From assembly GCA_016192135.1 (NCBI GenBank), contig JACPUR010000023.1, forward strand, positions 44,084-108,083: a stretch of DNA of 64,000 bases, given 5' to 3'. A program made the position numbers and the translations under genes. Source of the stretch: Candidatus Tectomicrobia bacterium. Its GTDB lineage: Bacteria; UBA8248. Below, piece after piece: positions 59,292 through 64,000 of this stretch. How positions within the stretch are numbered: the stretch's first letter is position 1; each line of letters starts with the position of its first letter. The notes beneath the pieces are model-generated. The model was not told the origin of the DNA. It saw only the letters and a program-made list of their open reading frames with translations, and ran no database searches.

Positions 59292-59699
59292 TCACTTCCC
59301 CTTGTAATACTCGATGTCCTCGGGCTTGGCCTTCCACTCCTTGTTGGTGGGCCACTCCTTGGTGCGGGAGACCATGCCCGCCCCGCAGCGCACGCGGTAG
59401 AGGAGGGTGCGCTCGGGCCCGTTGGTGTACTCGTGCAGCTCGCCGGCCGGATGGACGATGAACTGCCCGGGCTTCACGTCCACCGTCTGGCCGGGCACCT
59501 TCATCTTCCCGCCCCCCGTGAAGCAGAAGTAGATCTCGGTGGCGTCCGGGTGGGCGTGGTTGGGGCTCACCTGGCCGGGCTCCCAGCAGGCGACGGTCAC
59601 GTCCACCTTGTCCCACTGGGTCTCGAACCGGCCAAGCACCTTCTCGACGTGGCGCTCGGGCTTGAACACCGCTTCCTTCTGCAGATCGTAGACGTGCAT
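59292..59699 (-). CDS. Cupin domain protein
   Basis: A 135-residue single-domain cupin. Motif 1: P-N-H-A-H-P-D-A-T-E-I-Y-F near residue 46, with two His and the Glu; motif 2: G-Q-F-I-V-H-P-A-G-E-L-H-E near 78, including the third His. Metal binding is therefore intact. Substrate unknown. It heads a leftward group with the PCC-domain protein and M20 dipeptidases upstream. Confidence 0.85.
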   Translation of the reverse strand: MHVYDLQKEAVFKPERHVEKVLGRFETQWDKVDVTVACWEPGQVSPNHAHPDATEIYFCFTGGGKMKVPGQTVDVKPGQFIVHPAGELHEYTNGPERTLLYRVRCGAGMVSRTKEWPTNKEWKAKPEDIEYYKGK

Positions 59700-59727
59700 G
59701 GCAACTCCTTCAGGGAAAGATGGGCCG

Positions 59728-60234
59728 TTATTTCTTCATCCGGTGCGCGACGTCGTGCAGGCTCCCGCCCTCATCCTCCTCGGGGAGCCCCTCGTAGGAC
59801 TCGACGGCCTGGAGCAGCCGCTGCTGGGTGACCGGGTCGCGCATCCGCTTGAGGTTCATCCCCTCGATCTTGGCGAAGGCGATCTCGGCCAGGCTGAAGA
59901 CGATGTTGCCCGCCTCGAGGTGGCCCCCGAAGCTCTCGGCGGGGGTGCACAGCGCGACGTGGGCGTGCACGTGGTAGTCGGCCACCACGCCGCTGATGGC
60001 CAGGATCTCGATGCCCTCGGAGCGGTCGATCTTGTAGAACTCGTCCGGCGGGAACTTGGCCGTGGCCGTCCCGCTCACCACGGCGCGGGAGACGCTCCCG
60101 AAGCCGGTGAGGATGACGCCGTTCCGGATGCCGCTCTCCTTGCAGATGCGGGTCATGCCCTCCAGCAGGTCCTCTCCCGCCACCAGGCGGGCCACCACCA
60201 CCTCGCCCAGCCTGCCTCCCTTCGCGACCATCAT
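59728..60234 (-). CDS. PCC domain (DUF296) protein
   Basis: A 168-residue protein of the PPC/PCC fold. Marks: G-E-D-L-L-E-G-M near residue 20, G-V-I-L-T-G-F-G-S-V near 38, the H-V-H-A-H-V-A-L segment near 86, and G-G-H-L-E-A-G near 102. In plants the domain is tied to AT-hook DNA-binding proteins; in bacteria its metal-binding His cluster suggests an enzymatic or regulatory role that is not known. No AT hook is present. Confidence 0.85.
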   Translation of the reverse strand: MMVAKGGRLGEVVVARLVAGEDLLEGMTRICKESGIRNGVILTGFGSVSRAVVSGTATAKFPPDEFYKIDRSEGIEILAISGVVADYHVHAHVALCTPAESFGGHLEAGNIVFSLAEIAFAKIEGMNLKRMRDPVTQQRLLQAVESYEGLPEEDEGGSLHDVAHRMKK

Positions 60235-60258
60235 GTGTGCGTCCCTCCTCTTCCCCCG

Positions 60259-61617
60259 CTAGCGGGAGGCGAACTCGTCGCAGATGGCGGCCATGAACTT
60301 GGCCCCCTCGGTCAGGTGCTCGACCTTGAGGTTCTCGTTCGCGCTGTGGGTGCGGGCGGTGACGTAGCCCACCCCGGTGCTCACCAGGGGTATCCCCAGC
60401 TCCCGGATGACCATCCAGGTGGGCGTCCCCCCGATCCCGAAGGGGTTGATGACCGGATCCTTTTCATACAGGTGATGCGAGGCCCGCGCGCAGGCCTCGA
60501 CCAGGGCGCTCTCCGGGTCGCTCTTGGCCGGGTAGCTCTGGAAGAGCTTGCGCACCTCGATGTCCTTGAAGCCGTGCTTGTCGAGGTGACGGCGGATGCA
60601 GGCCATGATCTTGTCCGGGTCCTGGTTCACGACGAGGCGGAAGTCGAGCTTGGCCCGGGCCCGGCCCGAGACGATGGTCTTGACCCCCTCCCCGGTGTAG
60701 CCCGCATCGAAGCCCGCGATGTTGAAGGAGGGCACCGTGAGGTGGCGCCGGGGGAGCTCCGCGTCCGGCAGGTCCAGCACAAAGCGGCGCAGAGAGAACT
60801 TGCGCTTGCGCTCCGCGCCGCTGTAGGGCGGGATGCGCCGCAGCAACCCCTCCTCCTTCGGGGTGAGGGGCGCCACGTCGTCGAGGAAGCCCTCCACCTT
60901 CACATTCTCGTCTTCGTCCTTCATGGTCGAGAGCGCCCACACCAGCCGCCAGGCGGCGTTCTCGTAGATCTGGCCGTTGCTGGAGTGGAAGTCCACGTTG
61001 GCGGTGCGGCAGGTGAGCTCCAGGTAGAGGAGCCCCTTGTTGCCGAGGTCGAGGACGGGCACGTCCTCCCGGAAGGTGTCCTCCCAGATGCAGCCGTCCG
61101 CCGCGAGGAGAGCCTTGTGAGCCGGGATGAAGGCTTCGAGCGAGGGGCTGCCGATTTCCTCCTCGCCCTCGATGATGTACTTGACGTCGCAGGGCAGCTC
61201 CCCGCGCACGGCGAGCAGGGCCTCGAAGGCCGCGAGGCGGCTGATGATGTTCCCCTTGTTGTCGGTCGAGCCCCGGGCGATGACGTGGCCGTCCACCACC
61301 CGGGCCTCGAAGGGCGGGCTCGTCCACTCGCTCAGCGGCTCGGCGGGCTGGACATCGTAGTGGTTGTAGAAGAGGAGGGTCTTTCGCCCGGCGCCCGGAT
61401 GGCGCCCGGTGACGATGGGGTGCCCCTGGGTCCGGTGGATCGTGGCCTGGAAGCCCGTCCGCTCCAGCCTGCGCTTCACCAGGTCCGCCATCTCCTCGAT
61501 GCCCGTGTGGGTGGTCGAGACGCTCGGCTGGCGGCAAAGCTCCTGCAGGTCGGCGACGATTTGATCCGCGTTCTTGTCGATGTGGGCGAAGACGGGCGCC
61601 AGGTCCCTGGAAGCCAC
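60259..61617 (-). CDS. M20 family dipeptidase, downstream copy
   Basis: A 452-residue di-zinc peptidase of the carnosinase/PM20D type. Motifs: F-Y-N-H-Y-D-V-Q-P near residue 84, G-S-T-D-N-K-G near 115, E-G-E-E-E-I-G-S near 150, and a bottom-domain H near 430. It starts with GTG 61617 after GGAGGAC. It is a close copy of the next gene upstream, with long identical DNA stretches. It cleaves dipeptides or N-acyl amino acids. Confidence 0.92.
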   Translation of the reverse strand: MASRDLAPVFAHIDKNADQIVADLQELCRQPSVSTTHTGIEEMADLVKRRLERTGFQATIHRTQGHPIVTGRHPGAGRKTLLFYNHYDVQPAEPLSEWTSPPFEARVVDGHVIARGSTDNKGNIISRLAAFEALLAVRGELPCDVKYIIEGEEEIGSPSLEAFIPAHKALLAADGCIWEDTFREDVPVLDLGNKGLLYLELTCRTANVDFHSSNGQIYENAAWRLVWALSTMKDEDENVKVEGFLDDVAPLTPKEEGLLRRIPPYSGAERKRKFSLRRFVLDLPDAELPRRHLTVPSFNIAGFDAGYTGEGVKTIVSGRARAKLDFRLVVNQDPDKIMACIRRHLDKHGFKDIEVRKLFQSYPAKSDPESALVEACARASHHLYEKDPVINPFGIGGTPTWMVIRELGIPLVSTGVGYVTARTHSANENLKVEHLTEGAKFMAAICDEFASR

Positions 61618-61632
61618 GGGCGGTCCTCCGGA

Positions 61633-62997
61633 TTACAGAGCGGCGAATTCCTCGGTGATGGCGGCCATCCACTTGGCGCCGTCGATCAGGTCCGCGATCT
61701 TCAGGTTCTCGTTCGCGCTGTGGGTGCGCGAGGTGATGCGGCCTACCCCCGTCGAGGCCAGCGGGACCCCCAGGTGGCGCAGCACAATCCAGGTGGGCGT
61801 GCTGCCGTTTCCGAAGGGGTTGATGATGGGGTCCTTCCCGTAGAGCCGGCGCGAGGCCGCCTCGCACGCCCGCACGATTGAGGCCTCGGGGTCGCTCTTG
61901 GCCGGGAGGGAGCGGAAGAGGATATTGGCCTCGATGTCCGCGAAGCCGTGCTTGTCGAGGTGGCGCCGGACGCAGGCGAGGATCTTGTCCGGGTCCTGGT
62001 CCACCACGAGGCGGCAATCCACCTTGGCCCGGGCCCGGCCCGATACGATGGTCTTGACCCCCTCGCCGGTGTAGCCCGCGTCGAAGCCCGCGATGTTGAG
62101 GGTGGGCATGGTCAGGTGGCGCCGGGTGAGCTCCTTGTCGGAGAGGCCGAGGAGGTTGCCCCGCAGCTCGAACTTCCTCACCCGGTCGGCGAAGTTGTAG
62201 GGCTTCATCCGATCGACCATGGCCTCTTCCTTGGGGCTCAGGGGCTTCACGCCGTCGAGGAAGCCCTCGACCTTGATGTTCTCCTTCTCGTCCTTCATGG
62301 TCGAGAGCGCCCACACCAGCCGCCAGGCGGCGTTCTCGTAGATTTGGCCGTTGCTGGAGTGGAAGTCCACGTTGGCGGTGCGGCAGGTGAGCTCCAGGTA
62401 GCAGAGGCCCTTGTTGCCCAGGGAGAGGATGGGGATGTCCTCCCGGGTGGTGTTGTCCTCCCAGACGCAGCCCTCGGCCGCGAGGAGCGCCTTGTTCGCG
62501 AGGACGAAGTCCTCGAGCGAGGGGCTTCCGATCTCCTCTTCGCCCTCGATGAGGTACTTCACGTTGCAGGGGAGCTCCCCGCGCACGGCGAGCAGGGCCT
62601 CGAAGGCCGCGAGGCGGCTGACGATGTTCCCCTTGTTGTCGGTCGAGCCCCGGGCGACCACGGCGCCGTCCACCACCCGGGCCTCGAAGGGCGGGCTCGT
62701 CCACTCGCTCACCGGGTCGGGGGGCTGCACGTCGTAGTGGTTGTAGAAAAGGAGATTCTTGGAGTTCTTGCCGGGCAGGAGGGCCGTCACGATGGGGTGG
62801 CCCGGGGTCCGGTGGAGGGTGGCCTGGAACCCCGCCCGCTCCAGGCGGCGCTTCACCAGGGCCGCCATCTCCTCGATGCCCGTGTGGGTGGTCGAGACGC
62901 TCGGCTGGCGGCAGAGCTCCTGCAGGTCGGCGACGATTTTCCCGGTGTTGCGCTCGATGTGGGCGAAGACTTCCTTGAGATCCGGATTCCCGGCCAC
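61633..62997 (-). CDS. M20 family dipeptidase, upstream copy
   Basis: A 454-residue paralogue of the previous gene with the same metal motifs (F-Y-N-H-Y-D-V-Q-P, G-S-T-D-N-K-G, E-G-E-E-E-I-G-S). Differences cluster in the lid domain (about 200-300) and the C-terminus. GTG start 62997 follows GGAGGGAGCC. The 15-base gap and high similarity show tandem duplication. Confidence 0.92.
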   Translation of the reverse strand: MAGNPDLKEVFAHIERNTGKIVADLQELCRQPSVSTTHTGIEEMAALVKRRLERAGFQATLHRTPGHPIVTALLPGKNSKNLLFYNHYDVQPPDPVSEWTSPPFEARVVDGAVVARGSTDNKGNIVSRLAAFEALLAVRGELPCNVKYLIEGEEEIGSPSLEDFVLANKALLAAEGCVWEDNTTREDIPILSLGNKGLCYLELTCRTANVDFHSSNGQIYENAAWRLVWALSTMKDEKENIKVEGFLDGVKPLSPKEEAMVDRMKPYNFADRVRKFELRGNLLGLSDKELTRRHLTMPTLNIAGFDAGYTGEGVKTIVSGRARAKVDCRLVVDQDPDKILACVRRHLDKHGFADIEANILFRSLPAKSDPEASIVRACEAASRRLYGKDPIINPFGNGSTPTWIVLRHLGVPLASTGVGRITSRTHSANENLKIADLIDGAKWMAAITEEFAAL

Positions 62998-63151
62998 GGC
63001 TCCCTCCTGGCGGCGGACGGTTCGCCCGCCCCCCTGATCGGCTTGCTTGCGCGAACCCCCGGAAGATATGATTCCCGCGCCGATTCAGCAACCGATCCGG
63101 CGGCTATCTTCCGTCTTCCTGTCCGGGGAAACCCTTCTCAAGGAGCGACCC

Positions 63152-64000
63152 ATGCCCGAAGCCCGCGCCAACGCCAACTGGTTCACCTACTTCCCGGAGG
63201 ACTACCGCTGGTCGGCCGCCATCTGCGGCATGGTCTCGGGGGCGAGATTCGGCCAGTCCGAGATCGGGGAGGTGGACCAGGTGGGCCGGCGCCTGCGCGA
63301 GAAACTCGGGGACGACGAGCACTGGTTCAGCGAATGGAAGTGGATGGGGGACCGGGTGCGGGCGCTGGGCCAGGCCGCCGAGAAGAAGAAGCGCAACCTC
63401 TCCGCCGCCTCCCACTACCTCCGGGCCTGCTCCTACTACCAGATGGGCGAGCGCTTCCGCACTCCCAAGGACAAGCGGGCCCTGGACGTCTACAAAACCT
63501 CCCTCGACTGCTTCCGCCGCTTCGCCCGCCTGACTGATCGGCCCAGGATCGAGCAGGTCGAGGTCCCCTACGAGAAGGGGAAGAAGCTCCCGGCCTACTT
63601 CGTCCGCGCCGAGAACACCAAGAAGGCCAAGGCGCCCTGCGTCGTCTTCTTCGACGGCCTCGACGTGACGAAGGAGCTCCAGTACATGCGGGGGGTGGAC
63701 GACCTCGTGCGCCGGGGCATGAGCTGCCTCATCGTGGACGGCCCCGGCACGGGCGAGTCCATCCGCTTCCGGAAGATCTACCTCCGCCACGACTACGAGG
63801 CCGCGGGCTCGGCCGCGCTCGACTACCTCGAGAAGCGCAAGGACGTGGACGCCAAGCGCGTCGCCGTCATGGCCATCAGCCTGGGCGGCTACTACGCCCC
63901 CCGGGTGGCCAGCATGGAGCCCCGCTACAAGGCCTGCGTGGCGTGGGGGGCGATCTGGGACTACCACGAGACGTGGAAGAAGCGCATCGATGCCTCCTTC
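63152..64000 (+). CDS. Alpha/beta hydrolase, FrsA/DUF1100-like (truncated by window end)
   Basis: The first 283 codons of a gene that runs off the window. It starts with ATG 63152 after AAGGAG. A helical N-terminal region (1-130) precedes the hydrolase fold: V-V-F-F-D-G-L-D near residue 168, D-G-P-G-T-G-E-S near 208, and the nucleophile Ser in V-M-A-I-S-L-G-G near 247 (Ala replaces the first Gly of G-x-S-x-G). This is the architecture of FrsA and of 2,6-dihydroxypseudooxynicotine hydrolase-like C-C bond hydrolases. Confidence 0.82.
   Translation, partial: MPEARANANWFTYFPEDYRWSAAICGMVSGARFGQSEIGEVDQVGRRLREKLGDDEHWFSEWKWMGDRVRALGQAAEKKKRNLSAASHYLRACSYYQMGERFRTPKDKRALDVYKTSLDCFRRFARLTDRPRIEQVEVPYEKGKKLPAYFVRAENTKKAKAPCVVFFDGLDVTKELQYMRGVDDLVRRGMSCLIVDGPGTGESIRFRKIYLRHDYEAAGSAALDYLEKRKDVDAKRVAVMAISLGGYYAPRVASMEPRYKACVAWGAIWDYHETWKKRIDASF

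Overview
The window is a GC-rich (roughly 70%) chromosomal segment of a Gram-negative bacterium. A complete tolQ-tolR-tolA-tolB-pal-cpoB cluster, lipoproteins with lipoboxes, a periplasmic-type lytic transglycosylase and an OmpA-domain lipoprotein show an outer membrane. Gene content is chromosomal housekeeping (ligA, galU, mreB, HU, fbp) mixed with many catabolic enzymes of organic and amino acids (CaiB and SCOT CoA-transferases, Ldh2 dehydrogenase, M20 peptidases, D-aminoacylase, CocE hydrolase, RraA-like protein). Most intergenic gaps carry short palindromic repeats with fixed GTAGGGGCG/CGCCCCTAC arms. The mix recalls uncultured Tectomicrobia or deltaproteobacteria-related lineages, but that placement is a guess.

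Layout: 0.1-2.6 kb holds a DUF2442/DUF4160 pair, a LOG-family hydrolase and a CaiB transferase. 2.9-6.9 kb holds an EamA transporter, HU, a NUDIX enzyme, a histidine-kinase-like protein lacking its catalytic residues, and an Ldh2 dehydrogenase. 7.4-13.1 kb is a leftward run of two CNNM/CorC proteins, galU and ligA. 13.1-18.5 kb is the leftward tol-pal cluster. 18.6-25.8 kb runs rightward: M20D hydrolase, lytic transglycosylase, anmK, an M20 peptidase and two cNMP-binding proteins. 26-32.5 kb runs leftward: a giant acidic TPR protein, D-aminoacylase, nagA and an unknown. 32.6-37.6 kb has an orphan DctP-like protein, bioD, a CocE hydrolase and an MFS transporter. 37.9-43.6 kb runs rightward: class I aldolase, fructose bisphosphatase, OmpA lipoprotein, MBL hydrolase, NUDIX, RraA-like and an unknown. 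43.8-46.3 kb couples a GAF-GAF-degenerate GGDEF protein to mreB. 47-52.3 kb has higBA, an ECF sigma factor, SCOT subunits, an alpha/beta hydrolase and a cysteine-dioxygenase-like cupin. 52.3-53.3 kb is AT-richer and holds two unknown genes. 53.4-56.3 kb has a 58-aa gene, hsp20, a selenoprotein gene and doxX. 56.3-64 kb has a YHS protein, TVP38, a MerA-like flavoprotein, a cupin, a PCC-domain protein, tandem M20 dipeptidases and a truncated alpha/beta hydrolase.

The most notable element is a GrdB-like gene at 54725-55552 (minus strand). Its reading frame is split by one in-frame TGA that falls exactly at the Sec position of a U-x-x-C-x-x-T motif. Directly downstream is a hairpin that fits a bacterial SECIS element. 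An ordinary gene caller would break this gene in two. No selA, selB, selC or selD is visible in the window.

Functional groupings: slt, anmK and nagA together suggest murein amino-sugar recycling; tol-pal, cpoB and mreB serve the envelope; aldolase and fructose bisphosphatase form a gluconeogenic pair. No tRNA, rRNA, insertion sequence, prophage or CRISPR array was recognised.
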